Below are positions 1 through 5,621 of a stretch of DNA of 7,058 nucleotides, one piece after another (the stretch's first letter is position 1; every line of letters begins with the position of its first letter). The notes under the pieces are model-generated. The model saw nothing but the letters and a program-made list of their open reading frames with translations. It did not search any database and was not told where the DNA came from. The DNA comes from CAZAOY01 sp964486925. Lineage in GTDB: Bacteria; Bacillota; Clostridia; Oscillospirales; Ruminococcaceae. The translations under genes were made by a program, and so were the position numbers. Where the stretch lies: positions 1-7,058 of the forward strand of contig CAZAOY010000081.1 of the NCBI GenBank assembly GCA_964486925.1, given 5' to 3'.

Positions 1-12
1 AACTTATTTGTA

Positions 13-20
13 ATTTTATA
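13..20 (-). promoter_or_regulatory. Possible -10 element of the array (pre-crRNA) promoter
   Basis: TATAAAAT on the minus strand resembles a -10 box and points toward the presumed array. No convincing -35 is found at 17 nt (ACTGCA); TTAACT lies 20 nt upstream, which is too far. In AT-rich DNA this could be chance, so the call is weak. Confidence 0.25.
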
Positions 21-22
21 GC

Positions 23-40
23 GCACTTTAACCAAAGTGC
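23..40. repeat. Short hairpin in the leader resembling a CRISPR repeat stem
   Basis: GCACTTT (23-29) and AAAGTGC (34-40) form a perfect 7-bp stem with a 4-nt loop. Read on the minus strand, the stem is followed by GCTATAAAATTAC and not by a T-run, so it is a poor intrinsic terminator. Its GCACT...AGTGCG outline resembles the stem-loop of I-C repeats, but the conserved GTGGATTGAAAT end is absent. Confidence 0.6.
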
Positions 41-106
41 AGTTAATAATCCTTTAACACTGTGCCTATTTCCTCTACAATATTAAGATTTACATCCAAA
101 AGTCTG

Positions 107-149
107 GTGCGAATGTACCGTGCATTTTATGTATACTTGTGGTTCGCAC
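107..149. repeat. Inverted repeat GTGCGAA / TTCGCAC at the start of the leader
   Basis: GTGCGAA at 107-113 and TTCGCAC at 143-149 are perfect 7-bp inverted arms separated by 29 nt. On the minus strand the element begins 4 nt after the cas2 stop. The arm with its flank (AGAGTGCGAACC) resembles the GAGTGCG stem half of common I-C repeats. It may be a leader recognition element or an RNA fold at the 3' end of the cas mRNA. Confidence 0.7.
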
Positions 150-153
150 TCTA

Positions 154-447
154 TTACATTATAAGAACATCCTCCACATCATAGCTTTCTTTTATGCCAA
201 TATGATCTACCTTACTTTTGTAATTGTTCCCAAGGTTGTAAAAGCGCAGACTGTCCTTGTCCTTGTCAATTATACCTTCAAGGATTAATCTAACCTGCCT
301 TAGTTTTGTTAAATCGGGCAAGACGCATTCAAAAACTGAGTTTTGTACCCTTTGACCGTAGTTTTGACACTGCTTGGCTACCTTACGAAGTCGCTTTCTT
401 CCTTCGCTTGTCTGGGTATTAACGTCATAGGTAATTAATACTAACAT
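154..447 (-). CDS. cas2: Cas2, adaptation complex subunit
   Basis: Cas2 forms the central dimer that bridges two Cas1 dimers in the spacer integration complex. The 97-residue protein has the ferredoxin-like fold signature: first strand MLVLITYDVNT with the conserved D8, then CQNYGQRVQNSVFEC (27-41) and SLRFYNLGNNY (66-76). The start is the ATG at 445-447, with AGGAG (455-459) 7 nt upstream and the usual Cas2 opening. The frame stays open to an ATG at 478-480 inside cas1, but that would add the non-family residues MEVVCGDRRWS and has no good site. It ends in TAA followed in frame by TAG. It is the last gene of the operon and adjoins the leader. Confidence 0.96.
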   Translation of the reverse strand: MLVLITYDVNTQTSEGRKRLRKVAKQCQNYGQRVQNSVFECVLPDLTKLRQVRLILEGIIDKDKDSLRFYNLGNNYKSKVDHIGIKESYDVEDVLIM

Positions 448-470
448 AGACCATCTCCTATCTCCACAAA

Positions 471-1502
471 CTACTTCCATAGGAATGGCGGGTATGCGTC
501 AAGATCTCCTCTAATGTAACGTGCAAGCAACATTGCTTGGATATGTGGCACTATCCCCCACTCCACCTTTTCATTAATGAATGGGTGTGTAATTTCTTCT
601 TGCTTTTTCTTCTGCCACGACGTGATAAAATCCTTTTTGGCGTCATCAGTCATTACCACTGCACCGTTTTCTTGTTTTATAAATCCTTTTTCGTCAATGA
701 TCTTTTTGTTAATTACGGTTAGTACAAACCTATCCGCCATTACCGCTCTAAACTCCTCCATTAGATCTAAAGCCAGAGAAGCCCTGCCAGGCCTGTCGGT
801 ATGCATGAACCCTACATAAGGATCTAATCCAACTGTTTCTAGCGCATAAACGCAGGTAGATGTCAATAGCGCATAGGCAAATGATAGCATTTCATTAACA
901 TTATCGAGTGGAGGACGTCTAGTGCGACCGTAAAAACTAAAATGATTGTTTTGCTGTAGTATCATCTCGTTAAATACAGAAAAATATGTTGCCGCCGCAA
1001 CCCCCTCAATACCCCTTAGCTGATCATTTGAGGTGCATGATTCAACCGCCCTTAAACTACTGCTCAAAGACAGTGAGCGCTCTTTAAACCGCTCCACATT
1101 AATCCTAAGCGGATAATCCCTCGTCATCCTCTCTATTATCCACTTAGAGTTGTAGAGCTTTGAGATTACAAAACTCTTTGCAATCTCATTGCTCTTTACA
1201 TCATCATCCGCTAAACGATACTGTTGCCTTCGCAGTACAACATTACCCGCCACCTTGCCCACAAACCTTCCAAGGAATTTTCCATTTATACTCATAAAGG
1301 TTAGCGCAATCCCCCTTGCGACACAAGCGTACATAAGAGCAGGACTTGCCCCAGTGTATCCAAAGGTAACTATAGCTTCAAGGTTATGCATAGGCAGCCG
1401 CCCTATTTCACGGTTATCAGCTAGTACTACCACATTCTCCCCATCCACAGAGAGGTATCTGTCAGGCTGTGTAACGTACAAAGTATTTAGTAGCTTCTTC
1501 AA
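471..1502 (-). CDS. cas1: Cas1 integrase, type I-C, TTG start
   Basis: Cas1 is the metal-dependent integrase that, with Cas2, inserts new spacers at the leader-proximal repeat. The 343-residue protein is full length for subtype I-C. Its N-terminal beta domain begins KKLLNTLYVTQPDRYLSVDG. The C-terminal helical domain carries the metal ligands: E166 in RGIEGVAAATYF, H234 in YVGFMHTDRPGR, and the acidic cluster D246/E249/E250 in LALDLMEEFR. The start codon is TTG (1500-1502), not ATG. It is supported by the canonical I-C N-terminus and by a GGGAGG-type site 6 nt upstream that begins right at the cas4 stop. The first internal ATG (Met38) would remove much of the beta domain. The gene lies 11 nt after cas4 and 23 nt before cas2. 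Confidence 0.97.
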   Translation of the reverse strand: MKKLLNTLYVTQPDRYLSVDGENVVVLADNREIGRLPMHNLEAIVTFGYTGASPALMYACVARGIALTFMSINGKFLGRFVGKVAGNVVLRRQQYRLADDDVKSNEIAKSFVISKLYNSKWIIERMTRDYPLRINVERFKERSLSLSSSLRAVESCTSNDQLRGIEGVAAATYFSVFNEMILQQNNHFSFYGRTRRPPLDNVNEMLSFAYALLTSTCVYALETVGLDPYVGFMHTDRPGRASLALDLMEEFRAVMADRFVLTVINKKIIDEKGFIKQENGAVVMTDDAKKDFITSWQKKKQEEITHPFINEKVEWGIVPHIQAMLLARYIRGDLDAYPPFLWK

Positions 1503-1507
1503 TACTA

Positions 1508-1514
1508 CCCTCCC
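1508..1514 (-). promoter_or_regulatory. Ribosome binding site of cas1 that supports a TTG start
   Basis: GGGAGGG is read on the minus strand immediately at the end of the cas4 stop codon, 5-6 nt before TTG at 1500-1502. There is no ATG in frame nearby upstream, and the protein reads as canonical Cas1 from this codon, so the site decides the start. Confidence 0.8.
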
Positions 1515-2167
1515 TACTCCCCTACCCGCTCTTTAAGATACTGCTTTGCAGATCTATCCTTACTAAGCACAGGTAAGCATGTATCCTTAAGTGAACAAGC
1601 ATTACATCCCTTTGACCGCTTGACCTTGGGGGTATGCTTTCGTTTAAAGCATATATGCATATCCTCGCATACCTGCTTAAGTCTATCTCGGATCTCTGGA
1701 GTAAATTCAACCTTGACCCGCCTTTTAATCTCGGAGTAATATAGATACCCGCACTCTACTGTAGTACAAAGCATCTCTTCTAAGCAGTGAGCCTGTGCGG
1801 CAAGCTGTAGGATATCCGCATCATGCTCCTTCGGCTTGCCACGCTTGTACTCCACAGGGATAGCTTTATAAAGCTCAGTATAATTTGCTATCCTAACGCC
1901 ATCACTACTTTTATGAAACTCTACAACATCACATTCACCGCTTAACCCCAAAGTAGCGCTATGTATCGGCATCCCCCTTGTGGTGATTACATTGTTTCGC
2001 TTCTCTTGCGAAAGGCTGTGTACATTCTGGTGAACGATATCCCCCTCAACTGTGCGAAGATTATCGCTCCACTGCTGTTCAATATGGATTAGCGCCCACT
2101 GCCTGCGACAAAAGATAAAATGCTGTATACCCGATATCATAAGGAAGTCGTCCTCATTATAAGTCAT
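1514..2167 (-). CDS. cas4: Cas4 RecB-family Fe-S exonuclease (adaptation)
   Basis: Cas4 is a Fe-S nuclease that associates with Cas1-Cas2. It processes prespacer ends so that PAM-proximal DNA is chosen and inserted in the right orientation. The 217-residue protein has the four Cys expected to hold a 4Fe-4S cluster: C20 (FIFCRRQW) and C188, C191 and C197 (CNACSLKDTC). The RecB nuclease motifs are present: H46 (GDIVH), D80 (GECDVVEF), E106 and K108 (PVEYKRGKPK), and the QLAAQAHCLEEM motif at 121-132. The start is the ATG at 2165-2167, with GAGG (2174-2177) 6 nt upstream and the family-like opening MTYNEDDFLMISGIQHF. An in-frame GTG at 2177-2179 overlaps that site and would add only four residues. 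The gene begins inside the last 11 nt of cas7c and ends 11 nt before cas1. All visible catalytic and cluster residues are intact. Confidence 0.95.
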   Translation of the reverse strand: MTYNEDDFLMISGIQHFIFCRRQWALIHIEQQWSDNLRTVEGDIVHQNVHSLSQEKRNNVITTRGMPIHSATLGLSGECDVVEFHKSSDGVRIANYTELYKAIPVEYKRGKPKEHDADILQLAAQAHCLEEMLCTTVECGYLYYSEIKRRVKVEFTPEIRDRLKQVCEDMHICFKRKHTPKVKRSKGCNACSLKDTCLPVLSKDRSAKQYLKERVGE

Positions 2168-3002
2168 CAATAACCTCACAGCTTAGTCCATCAAGCGATG
2201 TAACTGTGATATCGTAATCATTAACGCTAGTCGGAAATTCTACACCATCCTTAACCTTTACATCAACACTTCTATGTACCTTTGCGGAGGAATACTGTCC
2301 CTCTTTGCAGTTATGCTCGAACCAATAAAGCTTAACAACCTCCATACTACCATCAGGTCTTGCAGAGGACGCATCATTCTCAAATAACGTTTTCATACAC
2401 TCTTTTATAAAGTTAGCATCTTCATTAGAGAATCCTGTCTTTTCAGCAAGCTGTACATTTATCGAACCCTTTATTTTGTATAATCCAAAGCTTACCATAT
2501 GCTTTGTCCCCATAGTGTCGGAGGATTTCTTCTCTGCCGGCTCACTGTTTACACTTTTTGTAATCTGCATTGAATGAACATCCACAGGTGAACAGCTAAC
2601 CCCTTGATGAATTGATACAGGTCCTCTTACACCTACGGAAACTCCCGCAGCATCCTTGTTCTTAAATGCAAAAACCTGTCCAAAGCTTCTAACATCAATC
2701 CATGTCTTACAAGCTTCTGTAGAATATTCTTCCTTATCTTTAATACCCTTTAAGGTTTGCGACGCACGTTCGCTAAGGCTCTTAAACCCATCATCAGCAC
2801 GTTCATCCGACTGCACAAATACCCGCTCTCCTAAATCCTGCATACGATTTCTAATCTTACGCTTAATACAAACATCCGAAATTTCACCAAACCCATTATA
2901 GTTTGTCCTTGGTCTATTCCCATTTAAAGGGTCCCCGTTTGGATTTGCATTTGTTGCGGCTACCAAAACCACAAAGTCAATCTTGTTAGTTAGTGTGCTC
3001 AT
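2157..3002 (-). CDS. cas7c: Cas7c (Csd2), type I-C Cascade backbone subunit
   Basis: Cas7 polymerises along the crRNA spacer to form the Cascade backbone and displaces bases at regular intervals. The 281-residue protein shows family features in order: FVVLVAATNANPNGDPLNGN with RPR (10-32), ISDVCIKRKIRNRM (41-54), DVRSFGQVFAF (103-113), GVRGPVSIHQG (124-134), a QITKSVN stretch (146-152) and MGTKHMVSFGLY (164-175). Length is normal for Csd2, which runs about 280-290. The chosen start is the ATG at 3000-3002, giving MSTLTNKIDF. It has a near-perfect AGGAGGAG site (3010-3017) at 7 nt. An in-frame ATG at 3018-3020 lies upstream of that site and would add six residues (MRRRIT), so it is not favoured. 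The gene overlaps the end of cas8c by 17 nt and the start of cas4 by 11 nt, suggesting translational coupling. Confidence 0.96.
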   Translation of the reverse strand: MSTLTNKIDFVVLVAATNANPNGDPLNGNRPRTNYNGFGEISDVCIKRKIRNRMQDLGERVFVQSDERADDGFKSLSERASQTLKGIKDKEEYSTEACKTWIDVRSFGQVFAFKNKDAAGVSVGVRGPVSIHQGVSCSPVDVHSMQITKSVNSEPAEKKSSDTMGTKHMVSFGLYKIKGSINVQLAEKTGFSNEDANFIKECMKTLFENDASSARPDGSMEVVKLYWFEHNCKEGQYSSAKVHRSVDVKVKDGVEFPTSVNDYDITVTSLDGLSCEVIDDL

Positions 3003-3384
3003 TGTTATTCTCCTCCTCATTATTATTTACTTTGTATGTATTTAATTCTTTTCTCTCCAGATAGTATCCTAAAAGATAAACATCCTCTAGTGCTAGGTTT
3101 AGGTTGTTCATATCAGTCTGCTGTAGATTAGATATAATATCCGAAACCCTGTTTTTAAAGTAGCTACGTGTTGTTGGCTTTAACTTAGCGTAGTATGGGT
3201 TTAACGACTCCTCAATTAATCGCCAGGTATGCATTGGGCGCTGACAGAACGCACTCTGCAACCTCATTGCATTAGGTTGCCTTTTTTCATCGGTATCATA
3301 GGTTATCCGCTCTACCCGCTCAGCTACAGCTAGCAGTCTGCCAAACAGATAACTTCTGTTTTTGCTATTTAGATCTAACTCCAT
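2986..3384 (-). CDS. cas11c: Probable Cas11c small subunit, translated from an internal start in cas8c
   Basis: Type I-C Cascade contains a small subunit, Cas11c, that has been shown in other I-C systems to be translated from an internal start near the 3' end of cas8. Here the same frame has an ATG at 3382-3384 (Met495 of Cas8c). It is preceded by AGAGAGGA (3392-3399) with 7 nt between AGGA and the ATG. The product would be 132 residues, close to the roughly 120-130 expected, and begins MELDLNSKNRSYLFGRLLAV. It is helical and rich in charged residues, as expected for a small subunit. The earlier in-frame ATGs, Met453 (3508-3510) and Met460 (3487-3489), have a weak, distant site and none at all, so Met495 is the best candidate. 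The start is inferred from sequence and family knowledge; the separate protein is not proven here. Confidence 0.75.
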   Translation of the reverse strand: MELDLNSKNRSYLFGRLLAVAERVERITYDTDEKRQPNAMRLQSAFCQRPMHTWRLIEESLNPYYAKLKPTTRSYFKNRVSDIISNLQQTDMNNLNLALEDVYLLGYYLERKELNTYKVNNNEEENNNEHTN

Positions 3385-4866
3385 AGTATAATCCTCTCTT
3401 TCAAACCTTTCGTTTTTGTATTTCTTTATAACAGCACAAGCAGTAGACAGGATCTTTTCATAATTCCCCCTTGAGTATGCTTGTGGCATTGACGCGCGAA
3501 CCGATAACATATGCACTATATCCTGAGGTATTGGTTGCTTATCCAATATACAATGTAATATCCTCTGGGACTGTTCTTTAAATACATTGTCATCTGACTT
3601 TAGCAATCCACCCTGCTCTGTTCCAAATGCACAGTTTATAATCTGTTCGGTAGTAGGTGTTTCTACGTTTAGATAAGGTTTTTTCTCTTTCGTAAAACGT
3701 GTAAAGTAAAAGCAGCAGCTGTTATACCAACTTTCTAACCTGTCCAAAAAATCCGAGGCCTTAAGCTCATTGTAATATGTAACGGAAAGCCTACCTGTAG
3801 TCGCGGCGTCAAGAGAGATAATAACAATATCATCCTGCACATTAAGCAGCTTTCGATAACCCGCTAGAGCCATAATTAGCTTTTTACGATACTCCGGCAT
3901 GGTACTTGCTGTCCTATCTACCTCTACCTCATCCTCGCTAAATCCAAATAACCCAGCACCGCCTAGCTTTGGAACTTCTTTACCCTTTGGATTAAAGCAG
4001 ATAAACACTCTTCCACCAAATATAACCCCTTGATTTTTAACGAGCCATTTAAGCGCATTATGAGCTTTCTGCGACACTTCATTGCTAACGCTAATAGCCT
4101 CATTTGAATCAGTAAATCTACCTCGATATGTAAACCCACTAGAATCATTAGCCGCTACTAGTTTTGCACCATACTGATGTGCCACAACACCCTTAGGGTG
4201 ATTAGCTGTTATCAAGTCATTTTTAAGTGTAACGTAACAGATATCCGTTGTACTATTGGCTTGGACACCCTTGTAATAATCGATATACTTGTTAATCAAG
4301 CTATTGTCCTGCCATACTGCATTCTGTGTTTCATCATCTGTCAACACAATCCATCGCACAATACATTTTTCATAGTCATTACCTTCAATCTTTGCCTTAA
4401 CTATCTTTAAATTTTCATCCCTTTTTATAACACCAGAATAAATTAAATCACCAATCAGCCTACTTTTCTTACAGTACAGATATACAGCCCTCACCTTTAC
4501 ATCTGAATACATCGACTCTGCCCATTCACATAGCTCCTCCATATATCTTTCATACCGCTTTTTATCACCCTTAAAATATTGGGAATAGTCCCCCGCAACA
4601 TAAGTCAGATTATCACAAAGCGGATGGGTAATAATTCCACTAGTTCGCCCTGCTGAATCGTTTGTGACTGGGATAATGGTATCACAATTCTTCTTATCCA
4701 CCACAGTAGCGTTAACAAACTCACCTTGGTCGGTTATGGTAACTTCAATTTGTGCCTTTGCGATCATGTGGTATATCGGAGAAAGAGTTGTCTTGTCCGC
4801 TACCGCCACCCCAACCATATGCTGATTATTCTCAAAGGTTTCATATAGCTTTTGCATCCAACCCAT
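2986..4866 (-). CDS. cas8c: Cas8c (Csd1), type I-C Cascade large subunit
   Basis: Cas8c is the large subunit of type I-C Cascade; it recognises the PAM and starts R-loop formation. The 626-residue protein opens with MGWMQKLYETFENN, typical of Csd1 proteins, followed by SAGRTSGIITHPLCDNL (71-87) with TYVAGDYSQYF (88-98), HPKGVVAHQYGAKLV (223-237), AHNALKWLVKNQG with GGRVFICFNP (268-293) and SLDAATTGRLSVTYY (351-365). The C-terminal helical part from Met495 is probably also made separately as Cas11c. The protein ends in an Asn/Glu-rich tail (about 120 residues after Met495) that looks disordered. The ATG sits 6 nt after GGAGGTG-type bases (4873-4879) lying inside the end of cas5c, which fixes the start. 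The 3' end overlaps cas7c by 17 nt. Length is within or slightly above the family's usual range of about 550-630. Confidence 0.95.
   Translation of the reverse strand: MGWMQKLYETFENNQHMVGVAVADKTTLSPIYHMIAKAQIEVTITDQGEFVNATVVDKKNCDTIIPVTNDSAGRTSGIITHPLCDNLTYVAGDYSQYFKGDKKRYERYMEELCEWAESMYSDVKVRAVYLYCKKSRLIGDLIYSGVIKRDENLKIVKAKIEGNDYEKCIVRWIVLTDDETQNAVWQDNSLINKYIDYYKGVQANSTTDICYVTLKNDLITANHPKGVVAHQYGAKLVAANDSSGFTYRGRFTDSNEAISVSNEVSQKAHNALKWLVKNQGVIFGGRVFICFNPKGKEVPKLGGAGLFGFSEDEVEVDRTASTMPEYRKKLIMALAGYRKLLNVQDDIVIISLDAATTGRLSVTYYNELKASDFLDRLESWYNSCCFYFTRFTKEKKPYLNVETPTTEQIINCAFGTEQGGLLKSDDNVFKEQSQRILHCILDKQPIPQDIVHMLSVRASMPQAYSRGNYEKILSTACAVIKKYKNERFEREDYTMELDLNSKNRSYLFGRLLAVAERVERITYDTDEKRQPNAMRLQSAFCQRPMHTWRLIEESLNPYYAKLKPTTRSYFKNRVSDIISNLQQTDMNNLNLALEDVYLLGYYLERKELNTYKVNNNEEENNNEHTN
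3010..3017 (-). promoter_or_regulatory. Ribosome binding site of cas7c, inside the cas8c coding tail
   Basis: AGGAGGAG lies 7 nt before the cas7c ATG at 3000-3002 and is the strongest Shine-Dalgarno in the window. It sits within the cas8c frame, where it encodes part of the EEE run of the Asn/Glu-rich tail. Strong initiation would fit the need for many Cas7 copies per Cascade. It decides the cas7c start. Confidence 0.85.
3392..3399 (-). promoter_or_regulatory. Internal ribosome binding site for cas11c inside cas8c
   Basis: AGAGAGGA is read on the minus strand within cas8c codons for FEREDY. It lies 7 nt upstream of the in-frame ATG at 3382-3384. It partly matches the anti-Shine-Dalgarno complement and is better placed than anything upstream of the nearby Met453 or Met460. 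It is the main sequence evidence for independent translation of the small subunit. Confidence 0.7.
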
Positions 4867-4869
4867 CTG

Positions 4870-5607
4870 CTACACCTCCAAACTTATATTAGGGTCTGCT
4901 AAATCCTCTACGGAAGAAAAGTTATTAAGCTCAGTTCCAAAAGGTTTTATCTTCATGTTGCTAAGCACCCTTACACTCTCGCAGTGCTCGGGTCTTATAA
5001 AATCGATAACCCCCTTACGCATTACTGCATTCCAAAGCCTAACCGACATCTTACCTTTCGTCTGCTCTGAATACGCTTCGTCAGCATAGGTTATACCATG
5101 ATACATATTGCCAAAAGACATCTCCGCTATATTATCATAACAACCTTCACCCTCACCAAATACACACGGCTCAACATACCCCTGGCATTCACGAGTACCT
5201 AAGAAGATATCTCTCCTTCCACCCTTAGCTATCATCCGCTTCGCTACGTTGTGATGTTTATTCTCGTTTCTGTCCGCAACAAGCTCTGGACGGTTCTCGT
5301 TCCATTCAAAGTGCGCGCGCACCTGATAACATACGTCCTTTAGATAGGTGTAATATGACAGGTCATTCCCCCCACTATATTTGATTGGACGAATACCCTT
5401 AGTTTCGGTCTGGATCTGGTTTATCACCCTAACAGAGTCAATTACCCATATTAGAGTTGGCTTCCAGTAGACCGACTGAAGTATCCCCTTTATCCCCTCA
5501 TAGGTCGGTATCTGGTAGCTACACTTCTCCCCGCCCACCCGATTTATCGGGTCGGAGAATAAAGCATAGTCACCATACACCATAAACTCAACAATATTTG
5601 CGTGCAT
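4870..5607 (-). CDS. cas5c: Cas5c (Cas5d), pre-crRNA endoribonuclease and Cascade subunit
   Basis: In type I-C, which lacks Cas6, Cas5c cuts the pre-crRNA at the base of the repeat stem and stays bound to the 5' handle inside Cascade. The 245-residue protein has a RAMP-type N-terminus (VEFMVYGDYALFSDP, 6-20), YQIPTYEGIKGILQSVYWKP at 31-50, NENKHHNVAKR at 114-124 and a Gly-rich region with FLGTRECQGYVEP and FGEGEGCYDN (135-159). Y47, K117 and H118 match, with a one-residue offset, the catalytic Y46/K116/H117 reported for Bacillus halodurans Cas5d, so the active site looks intact. Length is normal for the family. The ATG follows AGGAGGG (5616-5622) at 8 nt, which supports the start. The gene ends 3 nt before cas8c, and its last codons, Glu-Val, contain the cas8c ribosome binding site. 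Confidence 0.96.
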   Translation of the reverse strand: MHANIVEFMVYGDYALFSDPINRVGGEKCSYQIPTYEGIKGILQSVYWKPTLIWVIDSVRVINQIQTETKGIRPIKYSGGNDLSYYTYLKDVCYQVRAHFEWNENRPELVADRNENKHHNVAKRMIAKGGRRDIFLGTRECQGYVEPCVFGEGEGCYDNIAEMSFGNMYHGITYADEAYSEQTKGKMSVRLWNAVMRKGVIDFIRPEHCESVRVLSNMKIKPFGTELNNFSSVEDLADPNISLEV

Positions 5608-5621
5608 GTAACTTTCCCTCC

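Larger units (their letters stand above)
1..153 (-). promoter_or_regulatory. Probable CRISPR leader between cas2 and an array beyond the left edge
   Basis: No open frame of note lies here. In type I-C loci the leader and array normally follow cas2, and this AT-rich stretch is in that place. Just after the cas2 stop, the minus strand reads GTGCGAACC and about 30 nt later TTCGCACC, an arrangement I recall from I-C leaders. A second hairpin lies near the window edge. No full 32-nt I-C repeat (typically ending in GTGGATTGAAAY) is present, so the array should start beyond position 1. The call rests on position and motif; it cannot be confirmed without the flanking DNA. Confidence 0.7.

Noticed and set aside
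23..40. Intrinsic terminator for the cas operon
   Set aside because: The 7-bp AT-containing stem is followed on the minus strand by GCTATAAAATT, not a T-run, so termination is unlikely.
1..153. Complete CRISPR repeat within the leader region
   Set aside because: No 32-nt I-C-like repeat and no pair of direct repeats is seen; only stem-like fragments without the GTGGATTGAAAT end are present.
445..480. Longer cas2 starting at 480
   Set aside because: The extra residues MEVVCGDRRWS are not Cas2-like, and AGGAG lies 7 nt before the ATG at 447, where the family N-terminus begins.
577..819. Plus-strand open frame inside cas1
   Set aside because: It is antisense to a strongly supported cas1, has no family features and no convincing ribosome binding site; the same holds for the overlapping frame at 537-722.
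1189..1536. Plus-strand 115-codon open frame across the cas1 start
   Set aside because: It is a shadow of cas1 and the end of cas4; the predicted protein is low-complexity and resembles no family I recognise.
1522..1710. Second minus-strand frame within cas4
   Set aside because: It overlaps the Cys-cluster coding part of cas4 in another frame and has no recognisable content.
3487..3510. Alternative Cas11c starts at Met453 or Met460 of Cas8c
   Set aside because: Met460 has no Shine-Dalgarno, and Met453 has only AGGA about 10 nt away; Met495 has the better site and product length.
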